NCBI RefSeq assembly: GCF_018619185.1
Contig: NZ_JAAXYC010000041.1
Coordinates: forward strand, 1-39,610
Source of the DNA: Streptomyces sp. McG3
Lineage (GTDB): Bacteria > Actinomycetota > Actinomycetes > Streptomycetales > Streptomycetaceae
Direction of reading: 5' to 3'
Length of the DNA stretch: 39,610 bases
Of the stretch, positions 23,308 through 31,213 are shown one piece after another; position 1 is the stretch's first letter, and the number at the start of each line of letters is the position of its first letter. The notes beneath the pieces were generated by a model. The model worked only from the letters and a program-made list of their open reading frames with translations. It did not search any database and was not told the DNA's origin. Made by a program: the position numbers and the translations under genes.

Positions 23308-23511
23308 GGGGCCGGTCAGGCAGGTGGCGGACGACGGCCTGTGACGCCGGCCCTCTACGGGGGCGGGCGTGCTCCGCCCTTCCCGGGCACTGACGGTCCG
23401 GTGCGCTCTGCGACTCCCCGCACCGGGCGAATCGCGAGGCCAGCGGGGGCGGGTAAGGACCGATTCCTGAAGGCGCTGTCCAGGTCCGGCTCGATGCCGA
23501 AGAATGCGCAC

Positions 23512-25791
23512 ATGGCTGAGGCTGGACAGTTCCGGGACGGGATAGCCGCGCGCATCGCGCAATTCGATCGGGAGGGGGCGCGACGGGCCGCCGGCCTGGC
23601 GGAGGAGGAGCGGCAGCGGGTGCTGGACCTGTTTCCGCTGGAGAGCTGGGGCGAGCTGGACCTGGAGCAGTACGCGCTGGGGCCGGACAGCCGCAGGAGC
23701 GGGCTGTCCTTCTGCCGGCTGATGGAGTACGGCACCGACAACTTCGGCAGCATCCGCGGCGGCAGCGCGGCGAAGCACATCGTCTACCAGCACCGGTCGG
23801 GTCAGTGGCGAGTCGTGCCGAGCGCCTTGCGCGGGATCGAGGTGGAAGCGGCTTGGGTCCAGGTGCGGTCCGAGTTCGTGACGGCCTTCGACGCGGCGCG
23901 GAAGGGTGCGTGGGAACTTCTGGACGATCTGGAGTCGCTGTCGTACGGACAGGCCCTGACCACCAAGACGCTGGCGGTCTACTTTCCCGGTGAGTTCCTG
24001 CCCGTCTTCTCCGCCGCGCACGTCCGCCACTTCACCGCGTTGCTCGGCGGCAGGCCCCGTGCGTACTCCTCCGGTGTGCGTACCTGGAGAGCCAATCGCG
24101 AACTCCTCGGACTCCTGCGTGCGTACGACGAGTTCAAGGGCTGGAGTCCGCATGAGGTGATGGACTACCTGTACACCTTCCACGATCCGCGCCCGCAGGA
24201 CCGCGTGGTCTGGAAGATCGCGCCCGGGGAACGCGCGAGCCTCTGGGACGACTGTCTCCAGAACCGTCGTATCCGGGTCGGCTGGGACGAGGTCGGCAGT
24301 CTGGTGCAGTACGAGAGCGACCAGGAGCTCAAGGCCGCACTGGACCAGCACTGGCCGCAGAGCACCGGCGGCAACCTGCGGCTCGCACGGCAGATGCTTG
24401 CCTTCCGTGACCTGGAGCGCGGCGATCTCGTCGTCGCCAACCGAGGAAAGTCGGAGGTGCTCGCCGTGGGCACCGTCGTGGGCGGATACGCCTACGAACC
24501 CGGCCCGGGGACTCACCGCCACACCGTGGACGTGGACTGGGACACCTCGTACGCCCAGGGCTTCGACGCGCCCCGGCACGCCTGGCAGCAGACGTTCGCC
24601 AAGGTGCCCGCCGCCTTGCTGCGGGAGATCCGGCACGGCCGGGACAGGGGCGGGGCCGGCGTATCCCTTCCGGGTTCCGTCGGTGACACCGAGGGGGCCG
24701 ACAAGGTCCGCACCGTGGAGAAGGCCGTTTCGGCGGGGTCCGGGCCGCCCGATGACGAACTTCCCGATGACGTGCGGAGAGTACGGGATCTGCTGGAGCA
24801 CAAAGGGCAGGTCGTACTCCAGGGGCCACCCGGCACGGGCAAGACCCGGCTGGCACTCAATGTCGCCCTCGCCCTCGCTGGACACGCGGACCTGATCGAG
24901 GCGCCGCCGGCCGAGCGGGCCGCGGTGCTCGCGCGGCTGTCCGCGGTGCCCCCGGTACCCGCGGTGGCGGAGGGCGCCGGGACGCCCGAGAAGGCACGGG
25001 CGGCACGCCTCACGATGGTGACCTTCCACCCGTCCTACGGGTACGAGGACTTCGTGGAGGGTTTCAGGCCGGACACGGCGGCGGACGGGGCCGGCCTGCA
25101 TCTGACGATGAGGGACGGGGTCTTCCTCCAGGTCTGCGCGGCGGCAGAGATGGCACCGGACGACATCTTCCTGCTCATCGTGGACGAGATCAATCGCGGT
25201 GATCTCCCCCGCGTTCTGGGTGAGTTGATCACCCTGCTGGAGCTCGACAAGCGGGGATCGGTCTCCATCACCCTGCCGACCAGCGGGCGACAGCGGACCG
25301 TTCCGGCGAACGTCCGCATCATCGGCACCATGAATTCCGCCGACCGCAGCGTGAGCCATATCGACTCCGCGATCCGGCGCAGATTCGCGTTCCTCGACGT
25401 GCCGCCGGACCTGGACGCTCTGGACGGAGAGGTGGAAGGGCTCGGGCTGGCGCCCTTGCTGGAGGGGCTGAACGAGCGTCTGGACGCGCATTTGGGCCCG
25501 GACCACCTGCTCGGGCAGGCATACCTCCTCTCGGACGACCGTCCCCTCGCCACCGTCGAGCAGCTCTCCCACGCCTTTCACCACGAGATCGTGCCGCTCG
25601 TGACGGACTACTGCCTCGGCCGCCCCGACATGCTGCGGGCCGTACTGGGCGAGCTGGTGGACGACCGGACGGGTCGGGTGGTTCAGACGAATCCGCAGGA
25701 CCTTCCGGGAATGCTGGCGAAGGTCTTCGTCACCGCCGGGATCACCGACGAGGACGACGTGCCGGCCGAGCGCGAATGGGACAGGGAGTAG
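23512..25791 (+). CDS. mcrB: McrB-like GTPase/AAA protein with EVE-like reader domain
   Basis: 759 residues from the ATG beginning MAEAGQFRDG; an ATG at 23494 and a GTG at 23341 are alternatives, the latter adding a non-coding-looking leader. About residues 232-345 (VWKIAPGERASLWDDC, IRVGWDEVG, then YAYEPGPGTHRHTVDVDW) look like an EVE/PUA-like domain, a fold that binds modified bases. The AAA core has P-loop GPPGTGKT near 437, FHPSYGYEDFVEGFRP (the McrB hallmark), Walker B FLLIVDEINRGDLPRVLGE near 552 and sensor GTMNSADRS near 604. McrB drives the McrC nuclease to cut DNA with modified bases. The first ~230 residues probably form a further recognition domain. McrC follows 4 bp later. Confidence 0.85.
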   Translation: MAEAGQFRDGIAARIAQFDREGARRAAGLAEEERQRVLDLFPLESWGELDLEQYALGPDSRRSGLSFCRLMEYGTDNFGSIRGGSAAKHIVYQHRSGQWRVVPSALRGIEVEAAWVQVRSEFVTAFDAARKGAWELLDDLESLSYGQALTTKTLAVYFPGEFLPVFSAAHVRHFTALLGGRPRAYSSGVRTWRANRELLGLLRAYDEFKGWSPHEVMDYLYTFHDPRPQDRVVWKIAPGERASLWDDCLQNRRIRVGWDEVGSLVQYESDQELKAALDQHWPQSTGGNLRLARQMLAFRDLERGDLVVANRGKSEVLAVGTVVGGYAYEPGPGTHRHTVDVDWDTSYAQGFDAPRHAWQQTFAKVPAALLREIRHGRDRGGAGVSLPGSVGDTEGADKVRTVEKAVSAGSGPPDDELPDDVRRVRDLLEHKGQVVLQGPPGTGKTRLALNVALALAGHADLIEAPPAERAAVLARLSAVPPVPAVAEGAGTPEKARAARLTMVTFHPSYGYEDFVEGFRPDTAADGAGLHLTMRDGVFLQVCAAAEMAPDDIFLLIVDEINRGDLPRVLGELITLLELDKRGSVSITLPTSGRQRTVPANVRIIGTMNSADRSVSHIDSAIRRRFAFLDVPPDLDALDGEVEGLGLAPLLEGLNERLDAHLGPDHLLGQAYLLSDDRPLATVEQLSHAFHHEIVPLVTDYCLGRPDMLRAVLGELVDDRTGRVVQTNPQDLPGMLAKVFVTAGITDEDDVPAEREWDRE

Positions 25792-25795
25792 TCGG

Positions 25796-27100
25796 GTGCC
25801 GCGGAAGGCCGCAGGGCACGCGGGGCGCACAGGGCGGCAGGTGACGCTCAGTGAGTACGCGTCCGCCAGAGTGCCGAGTTCCGATCTGAGCCCTGCCGAT
25901 CTCCACAGACTCCGGAGTCTCAAGTCCGTCGGCGTGGTGGAGAAGCGGGACCACTATGTCCTCACCGCACGGACGGTCACCGGGGTTCTGGAGCTCAGCC
26001 GCATCCGGCTGGTGCTCCGCCCCAAGTTCCCGATCGCGGGAAACCGGCTCATCGACTGGCTCTCGTACGCCAACGGGCAGAACAGCACGATCGACGAGGA
26101 GCTGCGCAAGTGGCCGCTCGGCAGCGACGGTTACGCGGGGCTGGTTCCCGCCGCCCTGCTGTACGAGTGCCGTCTGCTCGTGCGCCGCGGCCTGCGCAGG
26201 CACTACGTACGCCGACAGCGCGTGGACACCACGCTGCGGGGGCGGCTGAACGTCGAGGCACAGGCCACCAGGTGTTTCGGCGCGGTCGACCAGTTGCACG
26301 TCAGGACCTTCGAGTTCGAGGACGGGGGCTGGGAGAACCTCGTGTGCGGAGCCGCGCTGAGCGCCGCCGCCGGGCAGGTGAGCGATCCGCTCCTCAAGCA
26401 CCAGCTGGCCTCCGCGGCCCTGGACTTCCCGGTTCCTCCACGTACTCCCGATGTGCTGCCGTTGCTCGCCCGTGGGCAGTACTCCGCGCTCAACGCCCAC
26501 TACCGGCCCGCCCACGCGTGGGCACGCATGGTGCTCGGCGGCGGCGGACCCAATGACCTGCTGAACCCGTACGGCTTCGAAGCGCAAGGGCTGCTGCTCA
26601 AGCTGGACGGTCTCTGGGAGAGCGTGGTCCAGCGCATTGCGGCCGACGCGGCGGCCGCTGTCGGTGGCTGGTGGGCCCGGGACAAGGTCCACCACATTCT
26701 GACCCACGGAAGGCACGGGGGCCACGGGAGGAGTTCCCCGTCCTTCCGGCCCGATGTGCTGCTGTCCTTCGGTCCGCCGGGCGCACCCCCCGGGGCCACG
26801 CCCTACCTGGCCGTGGACGCGAAGTACAAGAACTACGCGAAGGAGAACGTCTCCCCCGAGGACCGTCACCAGCTCCTCACCTACATCGCCGGCCACGCCG
26901 ACCCCGGGAATCCCCTCGCCCTGGTGGTTCACCCGGACCCGCGGGGACCGTCCGGCCACCAGCTCGAATTCCGCGGGCCCCGTGGGCTGGTGGGACGCAT
27001 CCTGGTGCTCGGCCTGGACACCCGCTCCGACCCGGGGACGGCCGCCGAACCGCTCCGGAAGGCGATCGCCGATTTCGCCGCGTCCGTGAAAGTGATCTGA
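25796..27100 (+). CDS. mcrC: McrC-like nuclease subunit of type IV restriction system
   Basis: 434 residues from a GTG 4 bp after the McrB stop. The N-terminal half matches the McrC McrB-binding part (VTLSEYAS, LVLRPKFPIAGNRLIDWLSYAN). The C-terminal half carries the PD-(D/E)xK nuclease: RPDVLL near 318, then YLAVDAKYKNY near 336-346, and EDRHQLLTYIAGH. These give the Asp and D-x-K residues expected of an active enzyme. In the MRR/McrBC systems, McrC is stimulated by McrB to cleave DNA containing modified cytosines. I see no sign of truncation. Confidence 0.85.
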   Translation: MPRKAAGHAGRTGRQVTLSEYASARVPSSDLSPADLHRLRSLKSVGVVEKRDHYVLTARTVTGVLELSRIRLVLRPKFPIAGNRLIDWLSYANGQNSTIDEELRKWPLGSDGYAGLVPAALLYECRLLVRRGLRRHYVRRQRVDTTLRGRLNVEAQATRCFGAVDQLHVRTFEFEDGGWENLVCGAALSAAAGQVSDPLLKHQLASAALDFPVPPRTPDVLPLLARGQYSALNAHYRPAHAWARMVLGGGGPNDLLNPYGFEAQGLLLKLDGLWESVVQRIAADAAAAVGGWWARDKVHHILTHGRHGGHGRSSPSFRPDVLLSFGPPGAPPGATPYLAVDAKYKNYAKENVSPEDRHQLLTYIAGHADPGNPLALVVHPDPRGPSGHQLEFRGPRGLVGRILVLGLDTRSDPGTAAEPLRKAIADFAASVKVI

Positions 27101-27240
27101 CCGCGGAAGTACGCGGGTGGGGCGGCCGTACCCTTCCTGACGGCTGCGGGTCGGCCATGGACGGATTCCTGACGGCCTGTGACCGTGGGGCACTCTCGCG
27201 AACCTCACATGTGCGTCGCAGAGATCGGAGGAGGGGCGGC

Positions 27241-27789
27241 ATGCGAAGCAATCCCCTGATGCGGGACATCCTGCGGGCGACAGCTCCCACCGACCTGAGC
27301 GATCGGGATGTCCCACCCGTGTTCCGTGAAGTCGTGGAAGGCGGGTGGTCCGTCACGGCAGCCGGTGGCCGCGTGCTGACCGCCCTCCGCCCGGAGGTAT
27401 CCGGCCCTTACCTCGACCGGCTCGCGGAAGAGACCACGAGCAATGGGAGGGGGATGACCGACTACGACCTCCCGGCCGCTCCGCACGAACGCACACCCCT
27501 CCTCGTCCGGAGGTGCCTGGCTTACGTGTGTGCCTGCCTTCGGACGGCACAGGAGGAGTTCGGCGACGCCGAAGTGAGGGCTTACGTCGTCCTCTCCTTC
27601 GCCGATACGGATACAGGTACCCGTACCCGTACCGATGAGGGTGAGGATGCCGATCCGGGGCTCCTCACCTCGAACGTCACCTTCTGTACTCCGCTTCCCG
27701 ACGTTCGCCCTTTCATCCCGGCACTGGAGGACGTGCGGGATGCGGCTGTCGCGGAGATCTCCGTGGCGGACTGCGCGGCGTGGTCGTGA
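27241..27789 (+). CDS. Unknown soluble protein downstream of McrC
   Basis: 182 residues; GGAGGAGGGG lies 5 nt upstream of the ATG. No signal peptide or TM segment. A short charged low-complexity run (DTDTGTRTRTDEGEDAD) near residues 121-137 is encoded by hexamer-like repeats (CCGTACCCGTACCG). Segments such as RCLAYVCACLRTAQEE and TSNVTFCTPLPDVRPFIPAL look globular. I do not recognise a family. It lies 140 bp after mcrC and may be its cargo neighbour or an independent gene. Its far end meets the truncated SMI1/KNR4 gene tail to tail. Confidence 0.65.
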   Translation: MRSNPLMRDILRATAPTDLSDRDVPPVFREVVEGGWSVTAAGGRVLTALRPEVSGPYLDRLAEETTSNGRGMTDYDLPAAPHERTPLLVRRCLAYVCACLRTAQEEFGDAEVRAYVVLSFADTDTGTRTRTDEGEDADPGLLTSNVTFCTPLPDVRPFIPALEDVRDAAVAEISVADCAAWS

Positions 27790-27799
27790 CCGAAGCGCT

Positions 27800-28254
27800 C
27801 GTTCTCGGCCGGCCGTCCAGGAAGGCGGGGGTCCCGGGTCCAGCACGAGGCAGCCCCCTCCGACGTCCCGTGCGATGGGGATCAACCGCGGATGTCCGTA
27901 GAGAACGCTGCTGAACCCCATGCCCATGAAGTCGACGTCCGCCTCGTCGTCCCCCATCTCCTCCGCCGTGAGCCTGTCGTAGAAGCCGGTGGAGAGCCGC
28001 CACTCGTCAGCGATCCGGCGGGTGCCGATCGGCCTGTAGGACCCGGGCAGCATCGATCCCCCCTGGTAGCCGAGGCCGTCGTGCCGCAGCAACGACACCA
28101 CCAGGGGCTTCGGGAGCGGCCGGCCGATGTCCCGTTCGGTCGCGGCGATATCCACCGGATCCGCGGGCGGCGCCGGCGCCGCGCAGGTCGTCGGCGCGTG
28201 CGCGGCCGGCCAGTTCTCGATGCGCGTCCACGACTCACTGATCGGTGCGGTCAT
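27800..28254 (-). pseudogene. SMI1/KNR4 (SUKH) family gene, 3' end lost
   Basis: Starts MTAPISESWTRIENWPA; residues ~35-140 show the SUKH pattern: ATERDIGRPLPKPLVVSLLR, LLPGSYRPIGTRR (read here as MLPGSY), and YGHPRLIPIARDVGGGCLVL. After LDPGPPPSWTAG similarity to the family stops. The frame then runs on antisense into the neighbouring gene down to 27205, so the true C terminus is missing. SUKH proteins are common immunity proteins against nuclease toxins. The truncation looks like the result of a deletion or insertion junction near 27790-27820. Confidence 0.6.
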
Positions 28255-28332
28255 GGCACGGGATCCTGCCGGCGGGTACTGACCGTCACCGGTGCGGCCC
28301 CGGTCCGGGTCGTTCCTTGCCGACGCCCCGCG

Positions 28333-28806
28333 TCAGCCGTGCATCGCGGAGGTGTACGCGAACAGCGCGATCACGCCGACGACGCACACGAGGATCACCC
28401 ATGAGCTGAAACCGGTGTGCCTTCCCCTGCCGTTCCGCCGCGCGGACCCGCGGGAGCGCCGGGACCGCCGGGACCGCCCCGTGGCCGCGCGGTCCGGAGC
28501 GGGCCGCGCCGCGTCGGCCGCCGCGTCGGCCAGCAGCCGCCGGCAGGTCGCGGCGAGCACGCCCGTACCGGCGGAGAGGGGCACCACGGCCTCCGAACGC
28601 GCCGGAGCGGTGGTGCCGCCGTCCAGGATGCGACCCGCGCGTACGAGAATCTCGTCCCGGCCGCCCGCCGGGGCGAGGCTGATCCACCGCCGTACGTGTT
28701 CACCCCGGATGACCATCCCCCCGGACCGCTCCCGGTACACGGTGTGCTCCCGCCACAACACCGCCGCCAACTCCTGTGCGGTGTCTCTCAGTTGTGCGCC
28801 CACCAT
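28333..28806 (-). CDS. C-terminal tail-anchored membrane protein, unknown function
   Basis: 157 residues from an ATG preceded by GGTGGGGGGA. The soluble part (VGAQLRDTAQELAAVLWREH, VIRGEHVRRWISLAP) may be a small recognition domain. A basic, disordered linker (RSRRSRRSRGSARRNGRGRH) precedes one TM helix (SSWVILVCVVGVIALFAYTS), with only MHG after it. The basic linker next to the helix orients the soluble part to the cytoplasm. It is divergent from the SARP-like fragment upstream. A longer in-frame extension to 29421 runs antisense through that region and is not considered real. Confidence 0.65.
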   Translation of the reverse strand: MVGAQLRDTAQELAAVLWREHTVYRERSGGMVIRGEHVRRWISLAPAGGRDEILVRAGRILDGGTTAPARSEAVVPLSAGTGVLAATCRRLLADAAADAARPAPDRAATGRSRRSRRSRGSARRNGRGRHTGFSSWVILVCVVGVIALFAYTSAMHG

Positions 28807-28978
28807 CCGTCCCCCCACCTCGCGTCGAATCGAACAAGCATCGAACTCTACTGGCGGGCACGGATCCCTGAGCATCAGCCCCACCCCAGGACGGCCCGGC
28901 CCGCACCCCGGCGGCTCCGTCGGGCCGGTCGCGGACGGTGGCCGTTGCAGTGGCCGTCGAAGGCGGGGGGCAGCAGCT

Positions 28979-29190
28979 GTGGACTTCGGGGTACTGGGTC
29001 CGCCGACCGTGTGGCGGGCCGGCGTACCGCTGGAACCGGGCACGCCGAAAGGACGGATCCCCCTGGCGGTCCTGCTGAGCCGACCGGGCCGGCCGGTCTC
29101 CGATGACGCGCTGGTGGAAGCGGTCTGGGCGGCGCGCACCGGGTCGAGCTCCGCGAGATGTCCGAGGCCGGCCGTCTGGCCATGCTGCGC
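28979..29190 (+). pseudogene. N-terminal fragment of a SARP/AfsR-type regulator
   Basis: GTG start with GGCGGGGGG upstream. Encodes VDFGVLGPPTVWRAGVPLEP and LAVLLSRPGRPVSDDALVEA VW, the classic first ~55 residues of the OmpR-like DNA-binding domain of SARP regulators. The similarity ends after VWAARTG, and the frame continues into unrelated sequence that becomes the lipoprotein remnant. A second frame reading HRVELREMSEAGRLAMLRRA ends at 29204, possibly a piece of yet another gene. The regulator is truncated to a fragment and cannot be functional. Confidence 0.6.
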
Positions 29191-29723
29191 CGAGCCGGAC
29201 AGTGAGGCGGGCGGCGAGAGCCCCGCTGCCGACGGCGGTGACGGCGGTGACGCTCCGGCCGGGGGCGAGGGGGACGTCGCCGCCCCGGGCACGGAGCTCA
29301 AGGTCGGCGACAGGGCCGTCCTGCCGTTCGCGTACACGAGTGACAAGAAGGGCACCATCGCGGTGACCGTCACGGCGATCGAGAAGGGCGCCGAGGCCGA
29401 TATGGCCGCCTTCGGCGACAAGGCGAAGGGGATGGACGCCCTACTTCATCAAGATGAAGGTGGAGAACGTCGGCGGCACCGGCCTGTCCTACGCGTCGCC
29501 GAAGCTGGACGGTGTGCTCGAAGGGGGTGCGGGCACGGGCATCGTGCTGATCGGCGACCTCCCCGGCACAGGCGACCGGGAGAGCACACCCCGCGAGTTC
29601 ACCACCAAGGGCGCGTCGTACGAGACCTGCTCGCTCACCGCCACGAAGGGCGCACCGGTCACGGCCGCCCAGTTCGACGAGGGCGACACGTACAGCGACA
29701 GTCCCGTCGTCTGGGCCAACTGA
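29191..29723 (+). pseudogene. Lipoprotein-like (DUF4352-type) gene, 5' truncated and frameshifted
   Basis: Frame 1 reads SEAGGESPAADGGDGG, a linker like that behind a lipobox, then PGTELKVGDRAVLPFAYTS, TIAVTVTAIEKGAEADMAAF and GDKAKGMD. At about 29441 one extra base shifts the frame: the continuation YFIKMKVENVGGTGLSYASP, ending VVWAN at 29723, is in another frame. KVGDxAxxP, VTVTAIEKG and KMKVENVGG are typical of secreted DUF4352-like immunoglobulin-fold proteins. The signal peptide has been replaced by the SARP fragment. Two separate lesions argue for a real pseudogene. Confidence 0.65.
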
Positions 29724-29767
29724 GGCCCGGATCAGGGACCGTGTCGAGGGCGGGGCGAGCGGGCCTC
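29722..29767. terminator. Possible terminator between convergent genes
   Basis: GAGGCCCG (29722-29729) pairs with CGGGCCTC (29760-29767) around a 30-nt loop. Weak, but placed between convergent units. Confidence 0.3.
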
Positions 29768-29769
29768 GG

Positions 29770-30543
29770 TCAGCGCACGGGGAATCCGAAGGAATAGCCC
29801 TGCTCCTCCAGCCAGGGCAGGACCTCGCGCAGAGCAGCCAGCGTCTGGGAGCGTTCCCCGCCCGCGTCGTGGAAGAGGACGGTCGGCCCGTTGGAGATCT
29901 CGCGCTTGACGGTGGCGACCATGGTGTCCGCACCGGGGTGCTCGAAGTCCTTGGTGTCGACGTTCCAGCCCAGCGGCCGCATCCCGTGGGACGCGGCGAG
30001 CTGTCGGCTGTACGGGGTGAAGGCGCCGCCCGGGGCCCGGTAGTACTGCGAACGGACACCTCCGGACGCCTTGATGATCATGCGTTCGGCGTCCAGGATC
30101 TGCTGCGACTGGTAGGCCTCGGACTTGGTGTCCATGGTGGTGTCGTGCGAGACGGTGTGGTTGCACAGCCGGTGGCCGTCCGCCACGACCTGCTTGACCA
30201 GGTCCGGGTACGCCCGGGCCTGGGTGCCCACCATGCAGAACGTGGCCTTCACGCCCTGGTCCTTCAGCAGGCGCAGCACCTGCGGCGTCCAGACCGGGTC
30301 CGGGCCGTCGTCGATGGTGATGTTGACGCCCCGGTCCCCGCGGTCCGAGGCGTGCGCGATGTCCGCCGCCACCTTGGCCACGGGCCGGTCCCGCTCGTCG
30401 GGCGAGGCGACACTTCCCGCCGGCCGACCCCCGGTGGTGTCGGCCTGTGCGGTCCACACCGAGGTGGCGGCGGCCAGCGCCGTCACGCCGAGCGCCGCCG
30501 CGAGGAGCCGGCTGTGCCATGCCCTTCCCTTGTGCTTGCCCAT
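29770..30543 (-). CDS. Secreted polysaccharide deacetylase (NodB family)
   Basis: 257 residues from the ATG at 30543 (MGKHKGRAWHSRLL), which puts a normal signal peptide first (cleavage near TAQA, residue 34); a longer frame from 30585 adds an unlikely leader. NodB motifs are complete: ITIDDGPDP (Asp78, Asp79) for catalysis and metal, HTVSHD (His129, His133) metal ligands, RAPGGAFTP, LGWNVDTKDFEHPG, and TVLFHDAGGERSQT with the catalytic His. It removes acetyl groups from chitin, peptidoglycan or a similar polymer outside the cell. The substrate is not known. Confidence 0.9.
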   Translation of the reverse strand: MGKHKGRAWHSRLLAAALGVTALAAATSVWTAQADTTGGRPAGSVASPDERDRPVAKVAADIAHASDRGDRGVNITIDDGPDPVWTPQVLRLLKDQGVKATFCMVGTQARAYPDLVKQVVADGHRLCNHTVSHDTTMDTKSEAYQSQQILDAERMIIKASGGVRSQYYRAPGGAFTPYSRQLAASHGMRPLGWNVDTKDFEHPGADTMVATVKREISNGPTVLFHDAGGERSQTLAALREVLPWLEEQGYSFGFPVR

Positions 30544-30684
30544 GTCCGCCCGCCCCTTTTTGCTGTCTCCACCGATGCCGTGCACCCATCTAGACAGGCG
30601 AGCGTCCCGGTGGGATGCCTCGGTTACCGTTCGCGGACACAGTCGCAGGGAGCCGGCGACATTCGAGGCCGTCGCGAGACCGGG

Positions 30685-30942
30685 TCAGCGAGCCTTGCCC
30701 CCGGGGTCGCTGCCCTCGGGGCCGTTGCTCTTGGGCCCGTTGCCCTCGGCGAGGGTGTGCGCGACCAGGGCGTTGGCGTGCCCGTGGCCCAGTCCGTGTT
30801 CGGACTTGAGCCAGGCGACCAGCTCCATGTGCCTGGTCAGCGGGGACGCGCGGACGAGGTCCTTCCACTCGGAGACCGGGCGGCCGTACTTCTTCTCGAT
30901 CGAGGGGAAGTAGCTGGCAGGGCCCTTCACGGCGTCGGTCAT
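30685..30942 (-). CDS. DUF4287 domain protein
   Basis: 85 residues. SYFPSIEKKYGRPVSEWKDL, HMELVAWLKSEHGLGHGHAN and ALVAHTL form the whole DUF4287 domain, a small helical unit often found alone or fused to DUF5655. The Gly/Pro/Asn-rich tail (EGNGPKSNGPEGSDPGGKAR) is disordered. The start at 30942 is preferred because the domain begins there and GGGAC lies 6 nt upstream. Cytoplasmic; function unknown. It diverges from the oxidoreductase gene across 271 bp. Confidence 0.8.
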   Translation of the reverse strand: MTDAVKGPASYFPSIEKKYGRPVSEWKDLVRASPLTRHMELVAWLKSEHGLGHGHANALVAHTLAEGNGPKSNGPEGSDPGGKAR

Positions 30943-31070
30943 GGGGTGTCCCGTCTGTCGTGCCCTCCCCGTACGGAAGGCGTCGGGGGTATGACCGGCG
31001 GAGGTGGGTGAAGTCATCGGCGTTCGACAGTGGTTCGGGTCACAGTCCCGCACGGCCGCACCGCGCCGAC

Positions 31071-31094
31071 GGCCACCCGGCCACCCGGCCACCG
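31071..31094. repeat. Three tandem 8-mers
   Basis: GGCCACCC occurs three times in a row (the last as GGCCACCG) in the divergent promoter region between the DUF4287 and oxidoreductase genes. Confidence 0.6.
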
Positions 31095-31213
31095 GAGGCC
31101 AACTCCGTTCTTTGCCCAGCCTTTACCCGGATCGGGGCCGGTGCCGGGATGCCCACGCGGCGGGAGCGTGTTGGCGCCGGGTGGACACCCCCGGCTATCG
31201 ACAGGAAACCGAC

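Noticed and set aside
23341..23493. GTG at 23341 as start of McrB.
   Set aside because: The extra ~50 residues are Pro/Gly/Arg-rich without conserved pattern, and no RBS is visible.
22045..25923. A 1292-codon open frame on the minus strand.
   Set aside because: It is antisense to the NLR and McrB genes, which have clear domains; long antisense frames are common in high-GC genes. The translated sequence has no recognisable motif.
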